From Lunularia cruciata (Eukaryota; Streptophyta; Marchantiopsida; Lunulariales; Lunulariaceae): DNA of 64,000 bases. Of this stretch, positions 32,231 through 44,597 are shown piece after piece (position 1 is the first letter of the stretch; the number at the start of each line of letters is the position of its first letter). The stretch covers positions 12,405,001 through 12,469,000 of the forward strand of contig OX419758.1 of NCBI GenBank assembly GCA_948567375.1, read 5' to 3'. Made by a program: the position numbers and the translations under genes. The notes below the pieces were generated by a model, which worked only from the letters and a program-made list of their open reading frames with translations, had not been told where the DNA came from and made no database searches.

Positions 32231-34442
32231 AATATTAGAGTAGGTATTTAATCCAAGTGAGTGGATCACCTCTCTTGGAGGAACAAGGGCTATTGAGATT
32301 GAGTTATTTTGATGGTAGAAAATTAGTGTAATTGATAGATTAGATGTTTGAGAGAGAGGATAGGATAGATGCTCTTGGAGTACAATTTTTTGCACCTCAT
32401 TTTCCTTTCTTGAATCCACTCCAGATCAAGATTATATACATCCAAGATGAGCAAGTGAGAGTATATCTTGCTTAACATTTTGGAGAAAAGTTCATGGATG
32501 TAGTAATGAGTTTGCCAAACTTTGTGATTCTACATGTTGTGATATATGATAAAGAGTGCGACTTGACGATTTACATATTATTATGATGCAATGGATCTGA
32601 ATAAACCAAATCTTCTCTTTTTCAATGCTCAAATAGAAATTATTATGTAGTTTGACCAAAAGTGGTATTTAGGGATTTCATAATCTATAAGTTTGGTGAG
32701 GTAAATTTTCAATAGTGATAGCCTCTAAGGTCCCAATATTAATCCCAATCATCCATGTTCTCTTCTAAGTGATCATATTGACCCACTATTGAAGTAGGAA
32801 TTATCAATTGAGCATCTATTGTGTATAAAAATTATAAAGCCATAGTTGTAGGATCCCATGCAAGGAATGCAAGAGATGTTGAATGAGTTTTGAGAGATCA
32901 AGATGACAATGGTGGCATTATAAAGTCAATTATGTACCTTTAGGAACAATTATGTAATGCAAGAAGAGGAATCATCCCAAAACCCAATAATAGTGGCCAA
33001 AGTACCTATAGAGTCACTCATGACAATGACATTAACCCCAATCAACAATCAACCTACATTGTTACTATGGATGAAGAAGACATGCAACATTGAGTCTTAC
33101 AAGTGACAACATTCCATGGGAGTAATGGAAAACTTGATCTCAAGAATGAATTAATGTTTTTGATTATTCAAAATAGAGATCATTGATCATTCTATGGGTG
33201 TGTTTGCATGTGAGTACCTGACCAATAATGCACTCATATGTTATGATGCTTTGGAATGATTAGTGTTGGTAGAAGGAAGAGAGATCACTTGGACTGCAAT
33301 GCAAGAAGAGTTATTGAAGAATTTCTAATATGTGGATTCTATGTAGATAGTTCAAATGTGACTATGGGTTTGAAGCAAAAGAATAGCATACAAGAATGTG
33401 TGGAGGCATTTTTACAAGTGTAAAAAAAAGTAAAAAGCACCTATTTTAGAAATTAATAATTTTTTTTGATATATAGATCTTGATAACCGTATGAGGCCAA
33501 CAAAAGCTCTTGACAATCTTAAACAGGCATTAAAAGAGAAAATGAGTGTTACCAAGAGGTAATGGTACAAAATCCTCATATTATTTTGAAAACCATTGTG
33601 TGTGCTTAGAGAATAAGGTAGTGCAATTGGAGGAGATGTAGGGGTAGTGCAAACACAACACTATTGGATTAAAACACCATACTTTGGTAGACCAATTCTT
33701 ATGGAATTGGGCAACATTAATTTTTTAGATTGAGGAGCACAACCACTCCAAGGAGAATAGTGAAGTGTTGAAGAAAGGAGAAACGGGGTCCATGAGGAGA
33801 AGAGACTTGAGCAAAACAATTATGTTGTAATAAAATTGTATCCTATTTGGGCTCATTGCCATCAATAGTTACGCCCACCTTCCTAGCTGCCCTAGGCCTC
33901 CATATAGGCCACCTTCAAACAACTTGGAGAGACAAATCAAAGAAGAGGATGTTGCAATCACCCTAGAAAATTTTTTTATTGCTAGTGAACATATCTTGTA
34001 TACTTATTGGCTCAATAGAGAGGAGTAAAAAGGAGGAGGAGGAATAGGACAAGTGTACAAAAGTTGAGGAAGATAAATGCATACTTGATTATTATAAACA
34101 AAGTCCTAATAGATAATCAAGTGAGAATATTAATAGACCTCAGAGAAATAAATAATTTCTTCTCTTGCTTTATTGTAATAAGGTTGGGGATAGAATGGAG
34201 AGGATTGACTACCTAATGGTCAGATGGAGAGGATTGAATTGCTGCCTAGAAAGATGATACTCTCTATAAGAAAGTATTAGGAAGGAATTGAGTGGCAAGT
34301 GATACAATTAACTTGCTATGATATGATCTTATGCATATCATTGATGGAGCAATACAACACCACAATGGATTGGAGCAGGGAAATAGTGAGAACAAGCTAA
34401 TGGAAGATATTTGGAGATAGAGAAAAATCCCAAAGGCAAGCA
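32231..34442 (+). pseudogene. Decayed gag region upstream of element H pol
   Basis: It precedes a plus-strand gypsy pol and is probably its gag and protease, but only weak words remain. Examples are DEQVRVYLAxHFGEKFMDVV near 32436-32495 and glutamate/lysine-rich stretches at 33740-34080. No zinc knuckle or protease active site could be confirmed. Frames are very short. The region is also AT-rich. Confidence 0.4.
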
Positions 34443-37400
34443 TTGCCTCTCTATATCATAGGGACATCAACTATCAATGAGATAAATAGATGTTTCATGG
34501 ATCTAGTAAGAGAATTCCTATATGCACAACTCAATGGAATTTCTTTTGAGAATTTAAAGGAGGTGGTTGATGAGTTTCAAGATGTTTTTCTAGATGATCT
34601 ACCATCAAGGTTATCACCAAAAAAGAGAGTAGATTATAAAATCAAGATACTTTTCAGGAAAACACCTTCTTGTAAGTTCCCATATTGACTATCACCTCAT
34701 GAGTTAGAGGAGTGCAAAGCTCAAATCAAGGACATATTGTAGAAGGATTTTATCCAAGCTAACATTTCATAATATGTAGCTCTTGTCTTGTTTGTGTAAT
34801 ACTCCAAGGATAGGAGACCTGAAGAGAACACACCATGATAAACACACAATTTTACACTCAAACCTCTTATGTCCCAAAGGAGCACCTTCTCTTTATTATA
34901 TAGACAAAGAGGATCTCCACCATAGGATTAGGCACATAGATAGGTGACATGTCAGCAAGCTCCACCCTTGGATTACTTCTTGGATGGGTGACTTGTTGGT
35001 CCTAGTCCTATCTGGTTGGTCAAATAAGCTTTGACCAAAGGGAATCTTCTTGTAGGAATCTCAAAATCATGTAGGTGACGTACCGTTGGAAAGCTCTTGA
35101 CAAGAAAAACCAGGTAGAAGGGAAGGCTAACCTATCTTTTGTTTGGGAAGGGGGAAATTCTACATATTTTTTAGGCCTAATTCATCCGTTTAGGCCTCCA
35201 AAATTGCTTCAAAGATTTTAAGCATATTTTGATTTCTACTCTATTAGTAGAAGTCCCATTTTGGTGATACCTCTTTCTACTCTATTTAGTCTATCATGTG
35301 TAACATCCTTCTAGATGCTACCAAACCAATTCTTGCCTTTAAATCATATGTCTAGCTGTTTGTTCTAAAGTTTTCAAGTCTATTTTGGTTTATGCCCTAT
35401 TAGTAGAAGTACTCTTTTGGTGATACTTCTATCTGACCTATTTTGTCCATCATGCATAATATCATTCCAAATGTTACCAAACCAAATTTCACATCTAGAT
35501 CTAGATCATATGGGTAGCTCTTAGTATTACATTTTGTGAAGAGGAAGGATGATATAATGCAAATATGCATTGGCTATCAAGGCCTAAATCAACATATAGT
35601 GAAGAAAAAAATATCTATTACCTTGAATAGATGACCTATTTGATCAAATCAATGGGGAAAAACACTTCATCAAACTTGTCATATAGAGCAATTATAGCCA
35701 AATCAAAATCATATAAGAAGATATACAAAATTGCCTTTCAAAAAAGGTATAGTCACTTTGAGTACCAAGCAATATTTTTTGGTCTCAAAATTACATGAGT
35801 CACTTTCACAAGTTTGATGAATGACATGATTTGTCCATAATTGGATAAATTTGTTATCATTTCCCTAAATTACATCTTAGTCTATAGTTGTACAATGAAA
35901 GAGCACAAGCAACATCTATAAGAAGTCCTCTAGATTTGATGATAAAACCAATTACATACCAAAGTCTCAAAGGCAAGTTTGGCAAGTTCAAAGTAGATTA
36001 CTTGGGGCATAGAGTAAATGCAAAAGATATTCAGGTTTTAATAGATAAAATGAATATCATTCAAAAATGGGGTGCTCCAAAAGATTAGACTCAACTCAAG
36101 AGTCCCTTGGGATTGATTGTGTTTTATTTTCTTTGTCAAGGACTTCTCCAAGGTTTCACAACCCCTAAAGACACTACTTGGCAAAGGAAAGAAGTAGATG
36201 TGGAGCACCATACAAGAATTGAAAGATGCATAATATATGCACCAATCTTGAAATGATATGACCTCACACATCCAATCAATTTGATTATAGATGCATAAGG
36301 TGTTGCAATAGGACTAGTTCTACAACAAGAATGGAGTGATGAATGACACCTAATTGCATTTTTATTTCAAAATTTGTTACCAATGGAGTGCAACCATCAT
36401 ACCACCAAATAAGGAGAGTTAGCTATTGTCCTTGCAACCAAGCATTGAAAGGACTATCTTGGCAAGAAGGCATTTGTAGTAGAGATAAAACATAAACCAT
36501 TAGTCTACCTTGAGACATAAAAAGATTTTTCTTGTAGATAGATTTGTTGGGTAAAGTGGAGATAATGGTTCAATATGATGATCAAATATGTGGAAGACAA
36601 GAAGCAAGTTGTAGATACATTCACTTGGATGCTTTTGGTGACCAATCTGGTTCTAGAGGTCAAGATGAACCTAGATTTCCAGCCAAGGATTCTTATCGTT
36701 ACAAAGATTGACTCACAAATTATAGGAGCTCAATCTTCCAAAGGCATAACCAATATCTAAGGACTCACCTTTTGTGATGGCAAGTTATAGATCCCAAATG
36801 ATCTAGACTGGAGAACCACCATTCTAGCAAAATGTCATGATTTTGCCATTGTAGGTCATGTTGGAGTAGATAAGACCTTAGATGTAGTCAAATACTGTTA
36901 CTATTGGCCCAAGATGAGCAACAATGTAATGGAGTATGTTTGAAGCTACATACTCTATCAATAAAACAAAGCATCTAATAAGGCTCTAGTAAGACTCCTT
37001 CAACTCCTTCCTACTCCTACACAACATTAAGAGTAGGTTACTATGGGTTTGGTTTGGAAATTGACCATGACCATGACCATCTCAAGTTTAACTCCATTGT
37101 AATCATTGTAGACCAATTTAGCAAAATTATTCACGTGTCCTATGACCAAGGATGCGATTGCACTACACTTAGCTCAATTGTAATTAATTGTGGTCTTTTT
37201 TCACTATGGACTATCTCAAGTGCTCATTGTAAATTGAGGCATTCAATTCATTAGTTTGCTTTGGAGAACATTCTTTGGCATCTCTACAGCCAAAATTGCC
37301 ATGTCTATCCACAAATTGATGGACAAACAAAGCATACCAATTGCATATCAAGAACATGATCCAAGACTTCACCTTAAAGAAGTAAGAAAGGTAGGACACA

Positions 37401-37600
37401 TTATTTCCATTGGTAGAATTTGCCTATAACAATTAAGTTAGTGCATCTTCACTAGTTACACCATTCTTCCTCAATTTAATGAATACCCTTTCACACCTTT
37501 GAGCTTGATCAAGATCCACCTAATGACTACAAAAGTTAATATTGTCAACAATGTTGTTTCTAGAATCCAAAAAGGTGTGGAGAATGCCAAGAGTAGGTTG
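34443..37600 (+). pseudogene. Ty3/gypsy pol (element H), interrupted by a solo LTR
   Basis: The open piece 34443-34688 has ENLKEVVDEFQDVFLDDLPS, the RT entry. LSPHELEECKAQIKDIL follows. A solo LTR is inserted at 34795-35531 within ALVLF/VKRKDDIMQICIGYQGLN, so the RT motif resumes exactly after it. RNase H is at 36240-36640 (NLIIDAxGVAIGLVLQQEW, then KKAFVVEIKHKPLVYLE). Integrase follows at 36760-37260 (HDFAIVGHVGVDKTLDVVKY, then YYWPKMSNNVMEYV). The core after about 37040 is barely readable. Stops occur about every 30 codons. It resembles family C in its HVGVDKT phrase but is much older. Confidence 0.8.
34795..35531 (-). mobile_element. Solo LTR, family E (737 bp), minus strand
   Basis: On the plus strand it reads TGTAATACTCC...AGTATTACA, the inverted ends of family E. 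Its orientation is opposite to the copy at 22063. Flanking 5-mers GTTTG (34790-34794) and TTTTG (35532-35536) form a one-mismatch target duplication. It sits inside a gypsy RT whose reading resumes across it. TATTATATAGACAAAGAGG near 34897 is the reversed TATA region. Confidence 0.9.
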
Positions 37601-37686
37601 CAAATAGCTCAAAATTGGCAAAAAAATATGTAGATGCACATTGCAAGCACATGGAATTCAACATTAGGCATCAAGTCTGGCTGTCT

Positions 37687-37838
37687 TGTGAGCCGGCCTT
37701 TTCTCACTCAAGATGAACCCTCTGATGGCTATTATGGTAGCACAACATGGACTAAGAAGACAAAGGATCCCAACTCCATCATACTCTTCTAAGGCTCCAA
37801 GACTCAAGACATTGCTCACTAGAGGTGAATTGAATGTG
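37687..37838 (-). repeat. Family A LTR fragment (3' end), minus strand
   Basis: Starts TGTGAGCCGGCC, the reverse complement of the LTR A end, and continues to about 37838 (CATTGCTCACTAGAG), matching positions ~920-1062. Only the last 150 bp of the LTR are present. It is joined directly to family D-type sequence. Confidence 0.85.
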
Positions 37839-40555
37839 TTCATTTTATTTTTGTGAAGAGTGTCAGGGAAGAAGATTTCCATTCTTGGTGCTTCTAGTCC
37901 AATTTATGCAGAAGATCATGTCACTAATCTGGTTGCACTGATTTGAACCTAGCTGTATAGCTTGTGACTTGTTAAAAAAACCTCACCAAATCCAAAAAAT
38001 ACAAAACCTAATATTAATAGAACGTGAATAGTAGCTAGTGATACATGAAGGTCAACATTATTCCAAGAAAGCTCAACACAAAGAACCATTAAGAAGAGCC
38101 TACAGCTAGGAGCAATTGCAAACAAGTTGCTCCAACAAAAAGGCAATTACCATTGAGACAAAGAGCAGAGACCGCATCAGACTACAAGCAAGCTTTTGAG
38201 TCATTGACAAATAGAGAAATCTAAGCGTAGGCAGCCAGGTTCCCGGCGCATTCTCAAGACCATAAAATTCCCGTGATAGCAAAAGAAAAAGAGGAATTGA
38301 AGGCTTCCTTCAATGAACCTCAAAAGAAGAATGGATATAGGATAGATACTTATGTAGATCCAATAAGGTGAAGTATCATCAAGGCAATGATGGCCATGAT
38401 GAATTTGGATTGGACTACCTATGTAACAAAGAAGCATGCAATATTCTTCTATTTCATGTTTGCAAGAGAAAGTGTAAACTGGTCAAGATGTTTTTAACTG
38501 AGGATGAGGTCGATGATAGTACAATGGAGGATGGATTGGCCACCTCAATACTTTGTGCCTTTTGCAGCCCATTACTATTTATTATTGAATTTTCTCAGCT
38601 TGGAGGAGTGACAATAGATGGTATCACACTTTCATCTAGACTTGCATTAGGATGTGGATGGTGAGGAAAATTGATACATGGCAAAAGTCAAGGAGAGTGA
38701 TCAATACTTCACTAAAACCAGTCAAGAGAAGACTTTGATGGGTCTAGTACCTCAATCAAAGAAGATGAGTAGACCCAAGGACACTATGTCCTTGAAAAAG
38801 AAGAGAACTACTTAGAGAGAGAACTCAAGTCAAGTTGTAGTAGTGGTCAAATTGTCATTAGGGGCAAAGGAAGAAAATGGAGTTGAGTCCAATAATGAGA
38901 ACTCTGAGGAAGAGATGACTCTCAAGAGCAAGGAGTTAAGTAGTGAAACCAAAGAAGAGCCCAAGGTCCAATAACAAGGTCCAATAGAAGAAGTGGCAAA
39001 TGAGGGATCAGATATGGAATTTCATATAGAGATTGAGCTCATAGAAGGTAGAGATACCCCTATATGGGACCTACTAGAGGATGACATTTTGCAAGAGAGG
39101 GAAGAAGAGCCAAAGATGGTATTCCAAAGAGGAATATGATCTTGACATACTATCAAGGTAGTTTGTGCCGGGCCAAATAGACCAAAGGAGGAGGAAGAGA
39201 GTTCAAAGGATGTAAGGTTGAAAGTGCAAAGATCTTGTCTTTGGGGTTAAAGCACATGTCACAATATCTGACAATGGAGGAAAAGATGATGACATGTTCA
39301 AAGGTGTTAACTATCTTTTGAGTGTTGTTTGCCCTTTGTTGGTACATTTATAAGAGAGGATGTGAGAATCAAAGATGAGCATATAGAGGTGAAAAATGAG
39401 CTTCAAATGGTGAAGGTGTTAAGTAGAGAGGTATTGTGATTGAAAACTATGTTGGCTCAAATCAAAGACAAAGACAAAGTACTTTAGGCGGATGCAATAA
39501 TAAGACAAGAAAGTTTCAATGACTTGCAAGGGATTTTTGAGCAATATGGTGGTTACTGAGAGTGTCAAAAAGAAGAGATGGTAGAATAAGAGGCACTCAT
39601 GAAGCTGAAGGAGGAATTTGATGGCGCTCAGATTGACTCAGTTCATCACCAAAACGAAATCCGGATGCAAGAATAGGCATTGGAGGAACTAAGGAATGTA
39701 GTGGCAGATAAGGATCATGCTTGTCAAAGAAGAATGGCAAACTGAACTCATGAAGAACACCGCTTGTATGATCTTGTTAAAAGGGCCAAACCTTAGGTAG
39801 CCATGCACAAAGAAAAGAGGAGGAAGAATGAAGAAAAGCATAGTTAGGAGGTGCAATAACTTTGTATGAAGTTGGAAGAGGAGGTGACTTGACATGAGTC
39901 ACTTTCATCAAAGGAGTGTCTGGATTCTATAAAGGACGTCACTAGTCACTTGGAAGCAATCCTCAATATTGGAGCCAAGGTGAAGTTAGAGGAGGCTTAC
40001 TTGCACAAACTCAAACTATTAGTACAAGAAACAAGAAGGAGGAAGGTGAAGGATGTAGATTTGAATAGTTTGTTAATTCATCTTAGAGATAAGGTAGATA
40101 GGAAGATCCTTGAGGTAGGAGACAATATATATCTTAGACTAGATTTGATTAAGACTAATATAGATGACCTCATTCATACTTTGAGTGAGAATAGAGAAAC
40201 CTGACCCAAAGTAGTCGAGCTTGGAGTACAAGTAGAGTTGAGTGACTTACCCGAGTCATTTGAGACTACTAGTATAGGAAAGGAGAAGATAGTTAGGACA
40301 CTTATTGCTTCAGTTTTAGTATAGATTGAAGATGTGATAGCAATAGATGTATACATAAAAGTAGATGATGGTATATTTGTGGATAATTTGGGTGAGGAAG
40401 CTAAGTAGATATTGTACTCAGATTGGATTAAAACAGATAGTACTTACAGATTTGAAGTGGTAGTAAGATGCTTTGTATCTAAAGATTTATAGAAAGTAGT
40501 CAAGTAGTTTAGATAATTTCCAAGGGGTCTGCCTATTTAAAGTAGTCATTTGTAG
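37839..40555 (+). mobile_element. Family D unit, copy D4 (older, both ends lost)
   Basis: Protein blocks of D recur in the same order: PQKKNGYRIDTYVDPIR near 38325-38372, then TTYVTKKHAIFFYFMFARES then VNWSRCF (38420-38500), and an acidic region at 38760-39140 with VVVVVKLSLGAKEENG. Short coiled-coil pieces follow. The C-terminal block is at 39970-40200 (LHKLKLLVQETRRRKVKDVD, LNSLLIHLRDKVDRKILEVG). The 3' tail stops at ATTTGTAGTGTTATG (40555), where a family E fragment begins. The first 250 bp are unassignable, and no TGTGGTACC start or target duplication is present. It is more diverged than D1 and D2, so family D has a long history here. Confidence 0.72.
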
Positions 40556-40570
40556 TGTTATGTATTCAAC

Positions 40571-40851
40571 ATTACGAGATTCCTATAGAAAGATTCCCTT
40601 TGGTCAAAACCTGTTTGACCAGCCAGATAGGACAAGGACCGACATGTCACTCATCCAAGCAACTAATCTAAGGGTGGAACTTGTTGGCAAGTCACCCATC
40701 CATGTAACTAATCCAAGGGTAGAGCTTCCTTGGAGTGGATCTTCTTTGACTATATAATAAAGAGAAGGTGCTCCTTTGGGGCATGGGAGTTTTGAGTGTG
40801 AAACTTGTGTTTCCTCTTTTGTGTCTCTCTATTATCCTCAAAACATTACAC
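40571..40851 (+). repeat. Family E LTR, 3' part only
   Basis: Starts within CGAGATTCCTATAGAAAG and runs to CAAAACATTACA, matching 22520-22802 including TATATAATAAAGAGAAGG. The 5' 450 bp are missing. It replaces the end of copy D4. Confidence 0.88.
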
Positions 40852-43150
40852 TTCTCGACCAATGGCTACCGCCTCCTATGTTTGCTTGCACCATAAATGC
40901 AAATTGGCTCTCCTTGCTTAGATATTCCTAGCCTAGATGTACATATTATGATATTATCAATGCGGCTCAAGTCTTAGTTACTATCTACTTCTTTTTCTAG
41001 AGTACAAACCCATAGAAGAGTATACCTATATTTTTTTAACTACATAGCACAAAAAAAGATCCGGCAATACTTCTCTATCTTGTGCCACTATACCATCCCA
41101 TAGGTGGTTTCTCATCCTTAGACTTGGTACTTTTTCCTTGCCACTAAGGGCATCGGGCATGGCGGTCACCCATCTACAACCTTGTTGATCATCATGACAC
41201 TAGAGCTCTAAGACACTTATTGTTTCACCTTTAGGTTATGTAGCTAAGTTCTTTCCTACTTCTCCAAGGTGTTGTTTTGGTTCTATTGTTCAACTCTCCT
41301 AGAAATTGGCTAACACAATGCGCATGAAACATTGCATGATTTCTTGTCCTAATTATTTTTGGGCTTTGACCCTTCCCATGTATCACCATAGTGCACTCCA
41401 CATTCATGTTGATTGCACATTCTTGGAGTGAAGTCAAACGGTCTTTTGTTGCTTGACCTCCATGAACCGTCGTTGATCTTTTGTGGAAGCACTTGCCATC
41501 TCATACAATTAGGTGACCATGCATTCTTGATGTTTCACATGAGCCAAGCATATTGGCATAAATGTCTCATACTTTTGTGTAGTTCTACAAACAAACAACT
41601 GACTTACATGTTTGATTTTTGTCCCTTTGGATTTTCCTATTTGGATCTTGCTTTTGGGTTCTCTTTCTTTTCCTTCTTATGGCAGATGCTCATCTCTTTT
41701 GGAAATCTTTCCAGGTTAAAATTGTTAAAATTAACCTAATTTTCTTTCTTCTAAACTTTCTAGGTACCACATTGAGCAAAACCTAAAAAGAAAACATGTG
41801 CTTGTACAATCAAAGATTAAATGTTTGTTCCCATGGAAAGGATATCCATTGCATGAAGCAATGTAGAAACCTTCAATTTCTTATTTAGTCTAGGATATTT
41901 GCTAGTAAAGTAGTATGCAAATATACTAGTGAAGTAAGCACAAAATTCTTGACAAAGTAAAAAATAACTTACAAGTGAAATAAGCATATAATTCTAGTTG
42001 AAGTCAAAAGTAACTTGTGGATAAAGCTTAGTATAATTAGTCAAGACTCGTAAATAGATTTTTTTACTAGTATACTAGTAAGTTATATATATAGCATATC
42101 ATCAGGCCATGTAATGGATGATGATTGGTTCTTATGTTAAAATTTTAAGATATAAGTGAAGGATAGTAACTTCTAAGGACATCTTACTTTTGGAGTTTAT
42201 TCTGGAAATTTGTTTGTTTACATCCAAGTTACACCATAGAGATTATTATCCACCTTGAAGAATTTGAAGAAAATATTTATAGGTGTTGATTACAAATTTT
42301 TTTGTTGTAATGACAAAACATTTGTGCAAAGAATAATTGGCTGAATATTATAGCAACAAGAATTAAATTAAAGATCAAGAAAAGATATTGCATTTAACTC
42401 AAAACCATGGATCAAGATGGAAGGTTATCTTATATGACAACTCATTCGAATAGTATGAATGTTGAGGAAAGGTTACTTGAATTGTATCTTATCATTATAA
42501 AATTACCAACTTAAGAGCACAATACATCACAATCACATGATTACTTTATAAATGTACAAATTTAGGAAATGGAGTTATAATAAGGATGAGAATAATAAAG
42601 ATGCAATATAGAATCAACTGATGAAGATTAGTATCCCAAAGGTTGTAGTAAGATCATGGTAAAAAGGTTCTCTTCAAATTCAAAAGAAAACAATGTGTAA
42701 TGTAAATTCCATAAGATTTATGAATTCATTCGCTAGGAAAGAGTGTTTTTTTTATGATCTCTTAATGCTTATTGATTGTAGTATGTTAGAAACTTGACAC
42801 AAAAGTTACATGAAAATGTTAAAATGTTAACGACTTCATGTTTGAGCAAAATATGTTCTTGCAAAGATCTGCAAGTGTAACAGAGCATTTGATCATTTTA
42901 TAAATAAAGTGTGTACAACAACTCACTTTTAGCAATAACACAAGATAAGATGATAACATTTTATAAATTTTATTTGATTGTTATACATAAATTATGTTAC
43001 ATCAGCGAAATTACTTGCATGAGAAAATAAAGTAAACTTATATTGACTACATCAAATCCTAATGCATATAAATTTCAAATGGAATAATTTATTATTTTCC
43101 AACTAATTGATAACCTAAAGAATTGCTGAATTCATGTAGTGTGATCTGCA
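40852..43150. other. AT-rich region, no gene recognised
   Basis: The first 900 bp are C/T-rich on the plus strand and include a 108-aa open frame (41413-41739) rich in Phe and Leu with no known motif, likely chance. The rest is AT-rich with no readable domains. The switch at about 43100 to CpG-containing sequence marks the start of the gene island. Confidence 0.45.
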
Positions 43151-43154
43151 CGCG

Positions 43155-43465
43155 TCACGAAAAAGAATATGCATCAAATTTGTAGAGCTACGCAATGGGA
43201 TGTCGATCTCGGGAGAAGCCAATGCGACACCGAAAAGGCGACCGCGTAGGAAACATGAAGGATGGGAAGACGCCATCAATGGGATAAAGACATCAATGGG
43301 ATAAAGACAGTATAAAACAAAATACACCGAATTTGTAAAGCTAATGAGTAACAAATCGACCCTGTGGAAAGGGAACGCAGTAAGTACTTTACACAACACG
43401 TACAGCTCATCAAAATTGTAGAGCTACGCAGTAGCACATCGATGCTGCCAAAAGCCAACGCAGTA
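43155..43465 (-). repeat. Three diverged ~58-bp repeats upstream of the gene
   Basis: AATTTGTAGAGCTACGCA at 43176, AATTTGTAAAGCTAATGA at 43331 and AAATTGTAGAGCTACGCA at 43412 each begin a similar block that also contains ATCGAYCCTG/ATCGATGCTG and AACGCAGTAAG. On the minus strand two of them read EIDIPLRSSTNLM and SIDVLLRSSTILM, so they could be coding relics. Spacing is uneven (about 155 and 81 bp). Confidence 0.6.
43233..43253 (+). repeat. 21-bp exact repeat, copy 1 (left side of gene island)
   Basis: AAAAGGCGACCGCGTAGG followed by AAA is identical at 51846-51866. It is CpG-rich in an AT-rich genome. The flanks do not match beyond a few bases. Confidence 0.85.
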
Positions 43466-43619
43466 AGGACGGCAACACACCAAGTACCAACCTCGAACGT
43501 GCCTGCAAGTCATGAATACTGTCAGAATGTACGGGTCCCAAAATTCCCAGGAGATAAAAACATGCGCCAACCCCACTACTACATATGATATACGATTAGA
43601 CTTCACCCGTAAGATCTCC

Positions 43620-44597
43620 CATCTAACGGTTCTTCAATCTTGGTCCTAATGCACGTCAAAAGAAAGGAATAAATGTCCCGAAAGTCGCTGGATCCAGAAT
43701 CGAGGGTAGATGTCAGCCCGGTTTCCTAGACGCGGGTCCTCGGAATAAATGGGCGCGGGCGACTAAGATCCAGCTCGTTAGTCACTCCGACGGAGAGTCG
43801 GGGTCGCGTTCACTAGTCGCAACGAGCGAACGGAAGACACAGAGCTTCGAGGATTTAGGGGTCGACGATGAAGTTGGCGTTACTAATTTCGTGAATTCCG
43901 ATCGTCGATGGTAATGTATATGGATGTTGGGAGGAGGATCGGATAATCGCAGATCGAATTATCTTTTTCGGCTATTTGCCCGCCCGGAACTTGAGTCGCT
44001 GGTGGGAAATTGGGAGCGCCGGTTGCGTTCAAGCCGTGTGGAATAAAGTGGAGTGAGAACTGGAGTCATTTATGAAGAGGTGGAGGAGTGTAAATTATAC
44101 CCGAGTGTCTCCTGCTAGACTCTTCACGGAGGAGCTTGGTGGGACCCTGATTGTTGGTTGATGTCTCGACGGTGGAGCAGGCAGGTCTTTCGGAGCTGAA
44201 TAGAGGGGAGGAGGAATAATATGAGGAGCATGACGAACGATCGACTTCTATGAGCTTCACTTCAATGTATATACGACCTTCCGTTCCCTGCTCGTTTGTT
44301 GGAAGTTTCTTTATTTTGCTGGTGTTCTAGGTGGTGTGCTGTTGAGTAGGCTGATTGGAGTGCCACTTATGAATTAAATTGAGCTGGAGCCTGCGAATGC
44401 CAATTCCTTCATATTATTTTGTTCCTTGTAGAAGTGGAAAACGAGGTCAAGAGGCTTGTCGAATTGCGCCTCTCGAGGTTTGATATCACAGGAGGAAAGT
44501 TGAAGCTCGGAGTTTAGTAGTGCCGGGAGGTCGACAGAGAGGGGGATTACAGGTGGTCGACGTGGTAGCTGCGGAGCAGCAATTGCAGGAGTATAGT
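43620..44597 (+). promoter_or_regulatory. CpG-rich promoter and 5' UTR region of the RBR gene
   Basis: GC and CpG content rise sharply here (for example 43730-43880, with GCGGGCGACTAAG, GACGGAGAGTCGG and ACGAGCGAACGG). No transposon sequence is present. This is typical of an unmethylated gene start. A possible TATA, AATGTATATACGACC, is at 44266. The coding frame is open from 44484 but contains no ATG before 44598, so 44484-44597 is probably 5' UTR unless an upstream exon exists. Confidence 0.6.

Noticed and set aside
41413-41739. 108-aa Phe/Leu-rich frame that looks membrane-like
   Set aside because: It lies in C/T-rich DNA, has no homologous copy or motif, and its hydrophobicity is explained by base composition.
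44520-44597. Upstream extension of the RBR coding frame
   Set aside because: The frame is open but begins at GTG and has no ATG before 44598; plant nuclear genes rarely start at GTG.
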